DNA of 36,317 nt from Bacillota bacterium. Its GTDB lineage: Bacteria; Bacillota; Sulfobacillia; Sulfobacillales; JAIMBI01. This document shows, one piece after another, positions 24,838-36,184 of the stretch. The position numbers were made by a program, and so were the translations under genes. The stretch spans positions 1-36,317 of the forward strand of contig JAJZYZ010000025.1 in the NCBI GenBank assembly GCA_021797815.1, read 5' to 3'. The notes under the pieces are model-generated. The model worked only from the letters and a program-made list of their open reading frames with translations. It was not told where the DNA came from and did no database searches. Numbering within the stretch: position 1 is the first letter of the stretch; each line of letters opens with the position of its first letter.

Positions 24838-24841
24838 GTAG

Positions 24842-26830
<1,989 letters not shown>

Positions 26831-26850
26831 TGATCCGATGTTGAGGGACA

Positions 26851-26873
26851 CGCCCCGCCGTCCAGGCGGGGCG
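26851..26873 (+). terminator. Hairpin after gyrB (probable terminator)
   Basis: CGCCCCGCC and GGCGGGGCG form a perfect 9-bp stem around a 5-base loop, 20 bases after the gyrB stop codon. There is no clear T-run, so termination is likely but not certain. Confidence 0.5.
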
Positions 26874-27046
26874 CGTCAATCTACCAGGGCATCAGGCCGA
26901 AAAACAAGGCGCGGAGCCTCTTCTCTACATCGAAGAGGGGCCCGGCAATTCCTTCTGTCCTGACGGGCACAGGTTCCCGCCGGAACCGGATTTACAAGAC
27001 CCGCGGCAACGGTTGCACCACGGCTCGGCACGACGCGCTATTACCT

Positions 27047-27074
27047 GCACCGGCGGCCAACCGGCCGCCGGTGC
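27047..27074. repeat. Perfect 12-bp GC hairpin between gyrB and pdxT
   Basis: GCACCGGCGGCC and GGCCGCCGGTGC flank a 4-base AACC loop. It stands 45 bases after the pdxT stop and could terminate the gyrA-pdxST transcript on the minus strand, though no T-run follows in either direction. Confidence 0.6.
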
Positions 27075-27118
27075 AACCGCCAGACGGGAAGCCTTCTCGA
27101 GGTTAAACGGGTGAGCCC

Positions 27119-27709
27119 TCAGGACTCCGGGCGGTAGTGGGCGTTTCGGACTTTCTCAACGAAATATCGGTGCACGCGATCGTCGGCCGTGAGTTCTGGA
27201 TGGAACGCGCTTACCAGCAGCGGACCTTCCTCGGCCATAACCGCCTGCCCGTGGAGGAATGCAAGCGGCGCCACTCCCGGTCCCATGCGCTCAATCCGGG
27301 GCGCCCGGATAAAGACCGCCGTGAACGGCGCATCACCGACTGCCGGGATGTCGAGCGCCGCCTCAAACGAGGCCACCTGACGACCGTAGGCGTTTCGATT
27401 GGCCGTGATGTCCATGACGCCCACCCGTGGAGGGGGAGGACCCTCAACGTCTCGGGCCAGAAGGATGAGACCGGCGCAGGTTCCATAGACAGGAAACCCA
27501 CGGGCGATCCGGGCGCGGAGATCGTCCAGAAGCCCTTCCTCCTGCATTAGGAGGCCAATCGCCGTACTTTCGCCGCCGGGCATGATAAGACCTTGGACGC
27601 CTTCCAGATCCGCGACTCGCCGCACCAGCGGCACCTCACATCCCAACGCCATGAGATGCCGCTGGTGTTCGCGTACGTCGCCCTGGATGGCCAGGACGCC
27701 TATCTGCAC
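27119..27709 (-). CDS. pdxT: Pyridoxal 5'-phosphate synthase glutaminase subunit PdxT
   Basis: PdxT releases ammonia from glutamine and channels it to PdxS for vitamin B6 synthesis. The 196-residue class-I amidotransferase has MPGGEST (43-49), the nucleophile Cys78 in GTCAGL and His170/Glu172 in AFHPEL, a complete triad. Its GTG start directly abuts the pdxS TAA stop, and the SD lies in the last pdxS codons. PdxS and PdxT form a 24-subunit complex, so coupled translation is sensible. Confidence 0.97.
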   Translation of the reverse strand: MQIGVLAIQGDVREHQRHLMALGCEVPLVRRVADLEGVQGLIMPGGESTAIGLLMQEEGLLDDLRARIARGFPVYGTCAGLILLARDVEGPPPPRVGVMDITANRNAYGRQVASFEAALDIPAVGDAPFTAVFIRAPRIERMGPGVAPLAFLHGQAVMAEEGPLLVSAFHPELTADDRVHRYFVEKVRNAHYRPES

Positions 27710-28609
27710 TTACCAGCCTCGCTCCTGCATGCGCTCGGAGGGGGCCAGGGTGGAGATTTCGACGCCCGGCATGGCTTCTCCGATGTCACCCGACACCTCG
27801 GCGATGACGGCCGGGTCCTGGTAGTGAAGGGTCGCCCGCACTACCGCCCGCGCACGAGCCTCCGGGTTGGCTGACTTGAAGATGCCCGACCCCACGAAGA
27901 TGCCGTCGGCACCAAGCTGCATCATGAGGGCCGCGTCCGCGGGTGTCGCGATTCCGCCGGCGACGAAGTGCACGACCGGCAGGCGCCCCGCCTCCTTCAC
28001 ACGCCGTACGAGCTCCAGGGGAGCGCCGAGATTCTTGGCCAGCGTGCCCAGCTCATCTTCCGGAGCGGCGACGACACGCCGGATCTCCGCGTTGACGGTG
28101 CGCAGGTGGCGTACGGCCTCCACCACGTTGCCGGTGCCCGGCTCGCCCTTGGTGCGGATCATGGCCGCCCCTTCGGCGATGCGGCGCAGCGCTTCGCCGA
28201 GGTTGCGGGCGCCGCAGACAAACGGCACGTCAAACTGCCACTTGTCGATGTGGTACTCCTCGTCGGCGGGGGTGAGGACCTCGCTTTCGTCGACGTAATC
28301 CACTTCGAGCGACTGCAGCACCTGGGCCTCAACAAAGTGGCCGATGCGGGCCTTGGCCATTACGGGGATGCTGACCGCCTGCATGATCTCCCGGACGATG
28401 CGGGGGTCGGCCATGCGGGCCACACCCCCGGCGGCCCGGATGTCGGCCGGCACCCGTTCCAGGGCCATGACGGCCACTGCTCCGGCGCGCTCCGCAATGA
28501 GGGCCTGCTCGGTATTGGTCACGTCCATGATGACCCCGCCCTTAAGCATCTCGGCGAGGCCGGCCTTAACGCCGAACGTACCCTTCAGGCCGCTAGAATT
28601 CTGCTCCAC
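27710..28609 (-). CDS. pdxS: Pyridoxal 5'-phosphate synthase subunit PdxS
   Basis: PdxS builds PLP from ribose 5-phosphate, glyceraldehyde 3-phosphate and ammonia. The 299-residue TIM barrel has the conserved [13 protein letters not shown] strand, Lys86 in MAKARIGH and Lys154 in [10 protein letters not shown], corresponding to the two imine-forming lysines (81 and 149) of B. subtilis with a constant offset of 5. The GTG start has AGGAGG 5 bases upstream. It follows gyrA after 54 bases with only a weak hairpin between, so gyrA-pdxS-pdxT may be one transcript. Confidence 0.98.
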   Translation of the reverse strand: MEQNSSGLKGTFGVKAGLAEMLKGGVIMDVTNTEQALIAERAGAVAVMALERVPADIRAAGGVARMADPRIVREIMQAVSIPVMAKARIGHFVEAQVLQSLEVDYVDESEVLTPADEEYHIDKWQFDVPFVCGARNLGEALRRIAEGAAMIRTKGEPGTGNVVEAVRHLRTVNAEIRRVVAAPEDELGTLAKNLGAPLELVRRVKEAGRLPVVHFVAGGIATPADAALMMQLGADGIFVGSGIFKSANPEARARAVVRATLHYQDPAVIAEVSGDIGEAMPGVEISTLAPSERMQERGW

Positions 28610-28663
28610 GGTGTCCTCCTGTTTCTGAGGCCCTCCGGCCTCCCGCCACGAATATGGGAAAAC

Positions 28664-31102
28664 TCACTCGGCGGGACCGGCGGGGTCGTCACGCACGACG
28701 GCGACCGCCCCGACCTGATGGTCGTCAGCCAGCCGCATCACGGTCACGCCCTGCGATTGCCGGCCCTGGACCGAGATGCCGGAGACCGGCATGCGTATCA
28801 TCGTGCCCTCGGCCGAGATCAGCATGATCTCCTCGTCGCCCGCCACGGGAGTGATGTTGACGAGGGGCCCGGTCCGTTCGGTCCGCCGCAAGCCTATGAT
28901 ACCTTGCCCGCCCCGGCGCGTACGCCGGAACTGGCGGATGGGGCTTCGTTTTCCAAAGCCGTTGGCGGAGACCAGAAGGAGCTCGCCTCGACCGTCGGTC
29001 GCGGCCAGGCTTACGACCCGGTCCTTGCGACGCAGCCGAACGCCCGCAACCCCCCGCGCCTGCCGCCCCATCGACCGCACGTCCGCCACAGGGAACCGGA
29101 TGACCTGGCCCTCGGACGTGGCCAGGAGCAGATCATCCGTCGGACGGCAGGGAACGACCGCGATGAGTTCGTCGTCCTCGGTGAGGGAAATCGCCTGCAA
29201 GCCCGTTCCGCGCCAGCTCTGGAAGACGTCGACGGCCGTGCGCTTGACCACGCCCCGCATAGTGGCGAACACCCAGTACTGGTCAGGATTGCGCGGAGTG
29301 AGCGTCTGCACGGCCGTCACCCGTTCATCCTCATCCAGAGACAGGAGGTTCACCACCGCGGTGCCCTTGGCCTGACGCGACGCTTCCGGAAGCTCGTGCA
29401 CCTTGAGCCGGTAGACCCGGCCGCGGTTTGTAAAGAAGCACAGATAATCGTGCGTTGACGCCGTGAACAGCTGCTCGACAAAGTCATCCTCGCGGAGTGA
29501 GCTGCCCGTAATGCCACGACCCCCGCGGCGTTGGGCGCGGTAGAGGGCCTGCGGCTGGCGCTTGACGTAGCCGCGGTGGGTGATGGTGACGACGGTCGAT
29601 TCCTCAGGAATCAGATCGTCGTCCTGGAGCTCGGCCGCCGCGCCCACGATCTGCGTGCGGCGACGGTCGCCGTAGCGCTTCTTCACGTCGGCCAGATCGT
29701 CCTTGATGAGGGCGAGGACAAGCTTCTCATCAGCGAGAATCGCCTGCAGGCGGGCGATTTCGGCCACGAGTTCCTGGTACTCCGCCTCGATCTTGTCGCG
29801 TTCAAGCGCGGTGAGACGCTGAAGGCGCATATCGAGAATGGCCTGTGCCTGTTTCTCTGAGAGGCCGAAATGGCTCATGAGCCCGTTGCGTGCGGCTTCG
29901 GCGTCGGCCGACCCGCGAATCAGCGCAATCACCGCGTCCAGGTGATTCAGCGCAATCCGCAGCCCCTCCAGGATGTGAGCCCGGGCCTCGGCACGGCCGA
30001 GTTCATAGCGCGTGCGGCGGACAATGACGTCCTTGCGGTGATCAATGTAGTACTGGAGCGCCTCGCCAAGCGAGAGCACCATCGGCCGCCCGCCGACCAG
30101 GGCCAGCATGATGATGCCGAACGTCTGCTGGAGGGCGGTGTACTTGTAAAGCTGGTTCAGAATAACTTTCGGCTTGGCGTCGCGCCGAAGATCCAGCACC
30201 ACACGGATGCCGTGGCGGTCCGACTCATCGCGCAGGTCCGAAACGCCTTCGATGCGGTGTTCATGCACCAGTTCCGCGATGCGTTCGACCATACGGGCCT
30301 TGTTGACCTGATAGGGCACATCCGTGATGACGATGCGAAGCCGCCCCGCCGGCGTCTCTTCCGCCTCCGCCACGCCGCGCAGCGTGATGATGCCGCGACC
30401 GCTCGTATAAGCCTGACGGATGCCTTCCTGCCCCATCACGAATCCGCCGGTGGGGAAGTCCGGACCCGGTATCCTGCGCATCAACGCGTCCACGCTTGCG
30501 TCCGGATGGTCAACCAAATGAATGAGGGCGTCGGCCACCTCGTTCAGGTTGTGCGGGGGGATGTTGGTAGCCATGGCCACCGCGATGCCGGCCGCTCCGT
30601 TCACCAGCAGATTGGGGATGCGGGCGGGCATAATTTCGGGTTCGGTGGTGTCCTCGTCAAAATTGGGATTGAACTGCACGGTGTCTTTCTCGATGTCGGC
30701 AACCATCTCCATCGCGACGTGCGACAGGCGCACTTCGGTGTAGCGCATGGCGGCCGGCGGGTCACCGTCCTGGGATCCGAAATTGCCGTGGCCGTCCACC
30801 AGCGGGTAGCGGAGTGAGAAGTCCTGTGCCATCCGCACCATCGAGTCGTAAACGGCGGTCTCGCCGTGGGGGTGGTAACGCCCCAGCACCTCTCCGACCA
30901 CCCGTGCCGACTTCTTGTACGGCTGCGAGGGGGTGTTGTTGAGATCGTGCATCGCGTAGAGAATCCGGCGGTGGACAGGCTTCAGGCCGTCACGCACGTC
31001 GGGCAGAGCCCGCGTGACGATGACGCTCATGGCGTAGTCGATGTAAGACCGCCGCATTTCCAGCTCAATATCGACCGGCAGGACGCGCCCGATGTCGGCC
31101 AT
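28664..31102 (-). CDS. gyrA: DNA gyrase subunit A
   Basis: GyrA is the cleavage-religation subunit of gyrase. The 812-residue protein has the catalytic Tyr121 in [11 protein letters not shown], the quinolone-region helix [12 protein letters not shown] (about 78-89; threonine stands at the position of E. coli Ser83) and the gyrase-specific GyrA box QRRGGRG (about 523-529), which separates it from ParC. A six-bladed C-terminal propeller follows. I start it at ATG 31102, with GAGAGGAG upstream; the reading from 31294 crosses the lut promoter. It is convergent with gyrB and divergent from lutABC. Confidence 0.97.
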   Translation of the reverse strand: MADIGRVLPVDIELEMRRSYIDYAMSVIVTRALPDVRDGLKPVHRRILYAMHDLNNTPSQPYKKSARVVGEVLGRYHPHGETAVYDSMVRMAQDFSLRYPLVDGHGNFGSQDGDPPAAMRYTEVRLSHVAMEMVADIEKDTVQFNPNFDEDTTEPEIMPARIPNLLVNGAAGIAVAMATNIPPHNLNEVADALIHLVDHPDASVDALMRRIPGPDFPTGGFVMGQEGIRQAYTSGRGIITLRGVAEAEETPAGRLRIVITDVPYQVNKARMVERIAELVHEHRIEGVSDLRDESDRHGIRVVLDLRRDAKPKVILNQLYKYTALQQTFGIIMLALVGGRPMVLSLGEALQYYIDHRKDVIVRRTRYELGRAEARAHILEGLRIALNHLDAVIALIRGSADAEAARNGLMSHFGLSEKQAQAILDMRLQRLTALERDKIEAEYQELVAEIARLQAILADEKLVLALIKDDLADVKKRYGDRRRTQIVGAAAELQDDDLIPEESTVVTITHRGYVKRQPQALYRAQRRGGRGITGSSLREDDFVEQLFTASTHDYLCFFTNRGRVYRLKVHELPEASRQAKGTAVVNLLSLDEDERVTAVQTLTPRNPDQYWVFATMRGVVKRTAVDVFQSWRGTGLQAISLTEDDELIAVVPCRPTDDLLLATSEGQVIRFPVADVRSMGRQARGVAGVRLRRKDRVVSLAATDGRGELLLVSANGFGKRSPIRQFRRTRRGGQGIIGLRRTERTGPLVNITPVAGDEEIMLISAEGTMIRMPVSGISVQGRQSQGVTVMRLADDHQVGAVAVVRDDPAGPAE

Positions 31103-31139
31103 GGAGGCTCCTCTCGGAGAAACAGAGTGCGAACATCTC

Positions 31140-31145
31140 ATTATA
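31140..31145 (-). promoter_or_regulatory. Candidate gyrA -10 element
   Basis: A perfect TATAAT on the minus strand lies about 40 bases before the gyrA ATG. No acceptable -35 is found at 16-18 bases, so an activator or a non-standard spacing would be needed. Confidence 0.4.
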
Positions 31146-31168
31146 CCGCTCGGACCCGGAAAGCCGGG

Positions 31169-31197
31169 CGGACAGGCCTGCCTGGATACCGTAGACT
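31169..31197 (+). promoter_or_regulatory. Candidate lutABC promoter
   Basis: CGGACA (31169-31174) and TAGACT (31192-31197), 17 bases apart, each match four of six consensus bases. The start would fall about 14 bases before the lutA GTG, leaving just room for the GAGGTGG ribosome site. Confidence 0.4.
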
Positions 31198-31217
31198 GGG
31201 GCCATCGAGGTGGTGTC

Positions 31218-32009
31218 GTGCGCGTCCGTCTGTTTGTCACCTGCCTCATCGATATTTTCCAGCCTGAAACCGCCAAGGCCGCCGTACGCGTCATGGAACG
31301 GCGGGGAGCGGCGGTGAGCGTACCGGAAGGCCAGACCTGCTGCGGCCAGTTTGCCTACAATGCCGGCTACCGCGACGAGGCCACGGCGCTCGCGCGCCAC
31401 TTTGTCGAAACCTTCGCGGCAGACGACGCCGAGGCGCCGATCCTGGCCCTGTCAGGTTCATGTGCCGCCATGGTGAAAGAGATTTATCCCGAGCTCGTGG
31501 GTGACGATCCCCGCTATCTCCGTCTAAAGGCCGCCGTGTCAGACATGTCGGAATGGCTCCGGGACCATCCGGGGCCGGCCGCGGCCACCGGCGATCCCGT
31601 GCCGGTCGTGTTTCACACCGGCTGCCACATGCGCCGCATGCTGGGCCTCCGTGAAGAACCTCTGGAGGTCCTGCGGACGAGCGGAGCGGATCCCCGCGCC
31701 CTGCGCGACCAGGACCAATGCTGCGGATTCGGGGGGACGTACTCGATGGCCGAGCCGGAGGTGTCGACAGCCATGGCCGAGGCCAAGCTGGCCCGATTCT
31801 ACGAGGCCGAGAAAGATGGCGCGACGGCTCTTGTGGGGTCGGACTGGGGCTGTCTTCTCCACATGGGAGGGCGGGCCTCACGTACGGGACGGAACACTCC
31901 CGTGCTGCACCTGGCCGATGTTGTTGACCTGGCCGATACGGGGCCGCTCACGGCCGATCGGTTAAGGGAGGCTGGCGCCTTTGGGCGCCGGGGAGAGGGA
32001 CAGCTATGA
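31218..32009 (+). CDS. lutA: L-lactate utilisation protein LutA
   Basis: LutABC oxidises L-lactate to pyruvate at the membrane. The 263-residue LutA has the two CCG domains of Fe-S oxidoreductases: an early CLIDIFQPE and [11 protein letters not shown], later HTGCHMRR and CCGFGGTYS, with GSCAAM and [10 protein letters not shown] completing the cysteine set. I start it at GTG 31218, with GAGGTGG upstream; the longer reading from 31092 runs into the gyrA start region. It overlaps lutB by ATGA. Confidence 0.93.
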   Translation: MRVRLFVTCLIDIFQPETAKAAVRVMERRGAAVSVPEGQTCCGQFAYNAGYRDEATALARHFVETFAADDAEAPILALSGSCAAMVKEIYPELVGDDPRYLRLKAAVSDMSEWLRDHPGPAAATGDPVPVVFHTGCHMRRMLGLREEPLEVLRTSGADPRALRDQDQCCGFGGTYSMAEPEVSTAMAEAKLARFYEAEKDGATALVGSDWGCLLHMGGRASRTGRNTPVLHLADVVDLADTGPLTADRLREAGAFGRRGEGQL

Positions 32010-33454
32010 GTACCGCCCCCCAGGTGTCAGAAGAGCGCGAGCCCTGGCCCACGCGGCGGTATCGGGCGCTGCAGGACGGCGAGCTTCGCCGCACCCTTGA
32101 GCGGGTGCTGCCCCGGATGGCGGAAGGGCGCGTCCGGGCCTATGAGGGCGACCCGGAGGCCGAAGTCCGCCGCCTTCGGGCGCGGGACCGCCGACGCGAG
32201 GCCGTGCGCAACCCGGGACTTTTGGACCGAGCGATGGCGGCGGTCGAGGCACGGGGCGGCCGGGCGGCCCGGGTGCGAAATGGAGAGGAGGCTTCCGCGT
32301 ATCTTCTCGAGATTGCGCGCCGTCGAGGCGCCACCCGGGTTGTCAAATCGAAATCCATGGTGACCGAGGAGCTGCAGCTGAACCGGAGGCTCGGCGAGGC
32401 CGGAATCGAGGTGCGGGAGACGGATCTGGGTGAGTACATCATCCAGCTGGCCGGAGAGCAGCCGTCCCACATTCTCGCGCCTGCCATTCACCGGAATCGC
32501 TCGCAGGTCAAAGACGTTTTTTTGAACGCCGCGGCTGCGTTTGGAGTCGAGGCGCCCGCGAGCGACGACCTCGACGTGCTGACCGCGTTTGCCCGTCGTG
32601 AGCTGCGGGCTGACTTCCTCTCGGCCGACATCGGGGTGACGGGGGGAAACTTTCTTGTGGCCGAGACCGGCACCCTGATTCTGATTACCAACGAAGGCAA
32701 TGCCGACATGGTCACGACCCTGCCTGATGTGCACGTGGCGATCGTCGGCATCGAGAAGGTGGTCGAATCGTTCGACGACCTCGTCGATCTTCTGCCCATT
32801 CCCGCCATGAACGGCGTCGGACGGCGGCTCTCGTCCTACACGACCATGATTTCGGGACCGCGACAGCCGGGCCAGATTGAGGGCCCCGAGGAGTTTCATG
32901 TGCTGTTTGTGGACAACGGACGCTCGAAGATCCGTGAGACGCCGTTCGAAGAGGTGCTGACCTGCATCCGCTGCGGTGCCTGCTACAACGTGTGCCCCGT
33001 ATTCAGGCAGGTGGGGGGCCACGCCTACGGGTCGGTTTACGGGGGGCCGATCGGCTCGGCGCTCACTCCGCTTCTCTCGTCCCTCCGGCAGGCGCACGAT
33101 CTGCCGGAGTCCCTGTGCACCCTCTGTCACGCTTGTGTGGAAGCCTGTCCGATGGACATCGACCTGCCACACCACTTCGTGGCCCTTCGCGAACAGGCCG
33201 TCCGCGAAGGGTTGAAGCCGACCGGCATGTCTCTCACCTACCGCACCTGGGCGCGGTGGTGGGAAAGTCCCGGCGGCTACCGGCGATCCATCCGCCTCGC
33301 ACGCCTCGGCCAGCGCCTCTATGAACGGCGCGGCCGCCTGACGGGAGGTCCGGGCCTTCTCGGCGGCTGGACCAAGACCCGCGACATGCCGCCGGTGGCA
33401 CGGGAAACCTTCGGCGAGTGGTGGGAACGCCGGGAGGAGGGACGGCATGACTGA
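32006..33454 (+). CDS. lutB: L-lactate utilisation iron-sulfur protein LutB
   Basis: The 482-residue protein has a LUD/DUF162 domain (about 70-300; markers VKSKSMVTEE, GNFLVAETGTLIL and ITNEGNADM). A ferredoxin-like pair of 4Fe-4S motifs follows, CIRCGACYNVCPV (near 319) and CTLCHACVEACPMD (near 371), then a C-terminal helical part. This is the full LutB architecture, passing electrons from lactate to the chain. The ATG overlaps the lutA stop, and the end overlaps lutC by 8 bases. Confidence 0.95.
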   Translation: MSTAPQVSEEREPWPTRRYRALQDGELRRTLERVLPRMAEGRVRAYEGDPEAEVRRLRARDRRREAVRNPGLLDRAMAAVEARGGRAARVRNGEEASAYLLEIARRRGATRVVKSKSMVTEELQLNRRLGEAGIEVRETDLGEYIIQLAGEQPSHILAPAIHRNRSQVKDVFLNAAAAFGVEAPASDDLDVLTAFARRELRADFLSADIGVTGGNFLVAETGTLILITNEGNADMVTTLPDVHVAIVGIEKVVESFDDLVDLLPIPAMNGVGRRLSSYTTMISGPRQPGQIEGPEEFHVLFVDNGRSKIRETPFEEVLTCIRCGACYNVCPVFRQVGGHAYGSVYGGPIGSALTPLLSSLRQAHDLPESLCTLCHACVEACPMDIDLPHHFVALREQAVREGLKPTGMSLTYRTWARWWESPGGYRRSIRLARLGQRLYERRGRLTGGPGLLGGWTKTRDMPPVARETFGEWWERREEGRHD

Positions 33455-34055
33455 GAGCCCGCTTGTCGATGAATTCAGCGCCCGCTGGACTAGTCTCACC
33501 GGAACGGTTCGGGATGGGCGCGGAACCGACATTCGCACGGCGCTTCGGGAGGTACTTTCGAATCTCTGCCCGGACGCCGGCCCCGTGCTTATCTTCGAAG
33601 AACCCGGGTTTCCCATCCCCGAAATGCCGGAGTGGTTCCGAGGCTTCGGATATGAGCCGATCCTGGTGCGGGCGGGCGCGGAAGGTCCCGTCGATGCTGA
33701 CGGACACCGATGGGAGCGTACCGCCCTAAAGGCGGCGGCTGCCCGTGCCGCCCTCGGCGTTTCGACTGGTGCCTGGGCCGTGGCCCATACCGGGAGTGTG
33801 GCCGTCTATGGCGATCGCGACCATGGGACCTGGCCAAGTCTCCTGCCGCCTGCCCACCTCATCCTCCTCCATACGGACGACATCTTCGCGACGCTGGGAG
33901 AGGGCCTCGGTCGGCTCCAGAACGAGCCCGGAGGCATTCCACCGGAAGTCAAGCTGATTACGGGCCCCAGCAGCACGGGCGACATCGAGGGGCAGCCCGT
34001 TATTGGCGTGCATGGGCCGGCCCGCGTCGGGGTGCTGCTGCTGCAGCGTACGTGA
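33447..34055 (+). CDS. lutC: Lactate utilisation protein LutC (LUD domain)
   Basis: The 202-residue protein is a single LUD domain with the markers TGAWAVAHTGSVAV, PPAHLILLHTDDIF and a C-terminal GPSSTGDIEGQPVIGVHGP, as in LutC/YkgG. It completes the lutABC set. No lactate permease (LutP) or LutR-type regulator is adjacent. The start overlaps lutB, and a T-box-like element begins a few bases after its stop. Confidence 0.93.
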   Translation: MTESPLVDEFSARWTSLTGTVRDGRGTDIRTALREVLSNLCPDAGPVLIFEEPGFPIPEMPEWFRGFGYEPILVRAGAEGPVDADGHRWERTALKAAAARAALGVSTGAWAVAHTGSVAVYGDRDHGTWPSLLPPAHLILLHTDDIFATLGEGLGRLQNEPGGIPPEVKLITGPSSTGDIEGQPVIGVHGPARVGVLLLQRT

Positions 34056-34060
34056 CCGGG

Positions 34061-34290
34061 AGCGCGACGAGACGGATGAAGGAAGGGAGTGTGCCCCTTC
34101 TCCAACGCGCGTGAGTGTGAACGCCTCCGGGGGTAAAGCACCGGTTCCGCAGAGAGCCGCAGCTCCCCTGGAGATGCCGGTAGGGGCCGTTCTTTGTGAG
34201 CCTGCCCGGCACACCGGGCGTCGTTCGTGGACGTGAACGCCGGAGCGCCCCAATGCCCGCGCCCCGCCTTCCGGCTACTGGCCACCGGGC
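34061..34290 (+). promoter_or_regulatory. Orphan, apparently degraded T-box-like leader
   Basis: The segment shows parts of a T-box stem I: GAAGGAAGGGAGT (34079-34091), AGAGAGCCG (34151-34159), TGGAGATGCCGGTA (34169-34182) and GAGCCTGCCCGG (34198-34209). A stem-like CCGGGCGTCGTTCGTG (34214-34229) and ACGTGAACGCC (34231-34241) follow. The T-box core is at best the poor TGGCCACCGGG at 34279-34289, with no terminator. No plus-strand gene follows directly; the next gene is on the other strand. I read it as a remnant; the call rests on motif resemblance only. Confidence 0.4.
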
Positions 34291-34297
34291 CGCATCT

Positions 34298-34591
34298 TCA
34301 CTCGAGGTCCAGGTAGGCCCCGTCCCAGGGTTCGACCGTCCCCACCGACTCCATGGCATCCCAGAGCTCCCGGACGGCCGGGTGGCCATGGGCGCTTCGA
34401 ATGGCCTCCGTCGACACCCACTCAAACAGTTCCAGGAACACTCCCGGCGCCCCGTCAACCCGCAGCAGGATCGCCGGACGGTCGGTCGTCAGGTGCTCAC
34501 GGTGCAAGGTGTTCCAGTGGCGCCGGCACATCTGCTCCAAATCCGCCTCATGCCCGGGGCGAGACGTGTAACGGACGACCACGGGGATCAT
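34298..34591 (-). CDS. Small dimeric alpha/beta-barrel protein (ABM-like monooxygenase fold)
   Basis: The 97-residue protein resembles antibiotic-biosynthesis-monooxygenase (ABM) domain proteins. It has a strand (IPVVVRYTSRPG), a helix (EADLEQMCRRHWNTLHRE), a strand rich in FLELFEWVS, and a helix RSAHGHPAVRELWDAMESV. Such proteins are small cytoplasmic dimers, some acting as quinol monooxygenases; no catalytic residue set is secure here. AGGAGG lies just before the ATG. It is a lone minus-strand gene wedged between the two T-box-like regions. Confidence 0.7.
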   Translation of the reverse strand: MIPVVVRYTSRPGHEADLEQMCRRHWNTLHREHLTTDRPAILLRVDGAPGVFLELFEWVSTEAIRSAHGHPAVRELWDAMESVGTVEPWDGAYLDLE

Positions 34592-34650
34592 GACACACCT
34601 CCTCGGGGTGCATATTAAGTGTTCGGTGAGGGAAGGGGAACGGAGCGCGC

Positions 34651-34679
34651 TTGACTTTCGGGGCCCGATTTTCTAGCAT
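34651..34679 (+). promoter_or_regulatory. Promoter of the serS T-box leader
   Basis: TTGACT (34651-34656) and TAGCAT (34674-34679) are 17 bases apart. Transcription would begin near 34686, at the foot of the T-box stem I. Confidence 0.65.
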
Positions 34680-34685
34680 TCCGGC

Positions 34686-34890
34686 TAATATCACGCGAAG
34701 AAGGGGCCGGGTCCGAATCCCGCGACAAGAGAGCCGGCGGTAGGTGTGAGCCGGACCGGGAAGGGATCCTGTCCACCCCGGAGCGTCCAGGCGAGGAGTC
34801 TGGCGGGACCGCCCGATAAGGCGGATATGAGTGTGCGACAGGGTGGCACCACGGGTATATGCCCGTCCCTTCGGGGGCGGTTTTTTTGTG
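34686..34890 (+). promoter_or_regulatory. T-box riboswitch controlling serS
   Basis: The leader has the stem-I landmarks GAAGAAGG, AGAGAGCCGGCGGTAGGTGT and GAGCCGGACC, and the canonical T-box core AGGGTGGCACCACGG (34840-34854). A terminator follows: CCGTCCC (34863-34869), TTCG loop, GGGGCGG (34874-34880) and seven T (34881-34887). Uncharged tRNA-Ser should stabilise the antiterminator and allow serS transcription. I did not fix the specifier codon; TCC and AGC triplets both lie in the candidate region. Confidence 0.92.
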
Positions 34891-34906
34891 CGAGAGGGTG
34901 TGCGCG

Positions 34907-36184
34907 ATGTTGGATATGCGGTGGCTGCGGGAGCACGTGGACGAGGCCCGGGAAGGCTTTCGGAAAAAACACGTGGACCCGCCGCTCGATGAGGTGCTGG
35001 CACACGACGCGGAGCGGCGGCGATTGCTGCAGGAGGTCGAGGCGCTCCGGGCGGATCGGAATCGGACCTCGGAAGAAGTCGCGCGGCTCAAAAAGCTAGG
35101 TGAGGATGCATCGGCCGTCATCGCCTCTACGGCGGCGCTCGGCCGCCGGCTCACCGACGGGGAGCGCAAGCTCGCGACGGTGGAGTCCGAGCTCTCACGG
35201 CTCCTGCTGGAGCTTCCGAATGTGCCGGACGAAGATGTACCCGAAGGTGTCGGGGAGGCCGACAATATACCGGTTCTCATCGCGGGAGAGCCACGGGGAG
35301 ACTCCGCCGAGCTCGTCCCCCACTGGGATTTCGGCCCCGCGCTGGGCCTCGTGGATTTTGAGCGGGCCCACAAGTTATCCGGTACGCGCTTTTCCATGCT
35401 GACCGGCTTTGGTGCGACGCTGTCGCGCGGCCTCATCAACCTGATGCTGCACGAGGCCGGCCGGGAAGGCTACCAGGAGATGGCACCGCCGTTTCTCGTG
35501 CGCACCGAGGCGATGGTAGGAACGGGTCAGTTTCCGAAGTTCGTTGAGGATGTGTTTCGGGTTGACCCCGGTCCGCTCTATCTGATTCCCACGGCCGAGG
35601 TGCCGCTGACCAACTTTCGGGCAGGGGAGATCTTGGATCCGGCCGAGCTTCCCCTCCGATACTGCGCCTATACGGCCTGCTTCCGCTCCGAGGCCGGGGC
35701 CGCGGGCCGGGACACCCGCGGCCTTATCCGCCAGCATCAGTTCGACAAGGTGGAACTGGTGTCGCTTACACGGCCGGAGGATGCACGGGACGAGCTTCAG
35801 CGGATGACGGCAAACGCCGCCCGCATTCTCGACCTCCTCCAGCTGCCATACCGCATCATGGAACATTGCGCCGGCGACCTGGGATTCCAGCATCGGAAGG
35901 GCTATGACCTCGAAGTTTGGATGCCGAGCTACGGACGCTACGTGGAGATAAGCTCGGTCAGCTGGTTTGGAGACTTTCAGGCCCGCCGGGCCGGCATGCG
36001 CTTTCGCCGCGAACCCCGCGGCGCGACGGAATATCTCCATACGCTAAATGGAAGCGCCCTGGCGGTTGGAAGGACCGTGGCCGCATTGTGGGAGAATCAC
36101 CAGCTTGGCCCCGATCGCTTCCGGATTCCGGAGCCTCTGCAGGCCTATGTGGGGAGTGCAGAAGAGTTCCCACGACGAGCTTGA
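34907..36184 (+). CDS. serS: Seryl-tRNA synthetase
   Basis: SerS charges tRNA-Ser (and tRNA-Sec where present). The 425-residue protein has the N-terminal coiled-coil arm that grips the long variable arm (about 30-100) and the class-II catalytic core. Core markers are GTGQFPKF, TAEVPLTNF, motif 2 FRSEAGAAGRDTRGLIRQHQF and motif 3 NGSALAVGRTVAALWENHQ. I start it at ATG 34907, which gives the usual MLDMRWLREH start, rather than the reading from 34859 that lies within the terminator. Expression is governed by the upstream T-box. Confidence 0.98.
   Translation: MLDMRWLREHVDEAREGFRKKHVDPPLDEVLAHDAERRRLLQEVEALRADRNRTSEEVARLKKLGEDASAVIASTAALGRRLTDGERKLATVESELSRLLLELPNVPDEDVPEGVGEADNIPVLIAGEPRGDSAELVPHWDFGPALGLVDFERAHKLSGTRFSMLTGFGATLSRGLINLMLHEAGREGYQEMAPPFLVRTEAMVGTGQFPKFVEDVFRVDPGPLYLIPTAEVPLTNFRAGEILDPAELPLRYCAYTACFRSEAGAAGRDTRGLIRQHQFDKVELVSLTRPEDARDELQRMTANAARILDLLQLPYRIMEHCAGDLGFQHRKGYDLEVWMPSYGRYVEISSVSWFGDFQARRAGMRFRREPRGATEYLHTLNGSALAVGRTVAALWENHQLGPDRFRIPEPLQAYVGSAEEFPRRA

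Noticed and set aside
24461-24841. 126-codon reading after the DUF721 gene, where a RemB/DUF370 gene often sits
   Set aside because: The translated text shows none of the DUF370 pattern, and the reading overlaps the DUF721 coding region without a start site.
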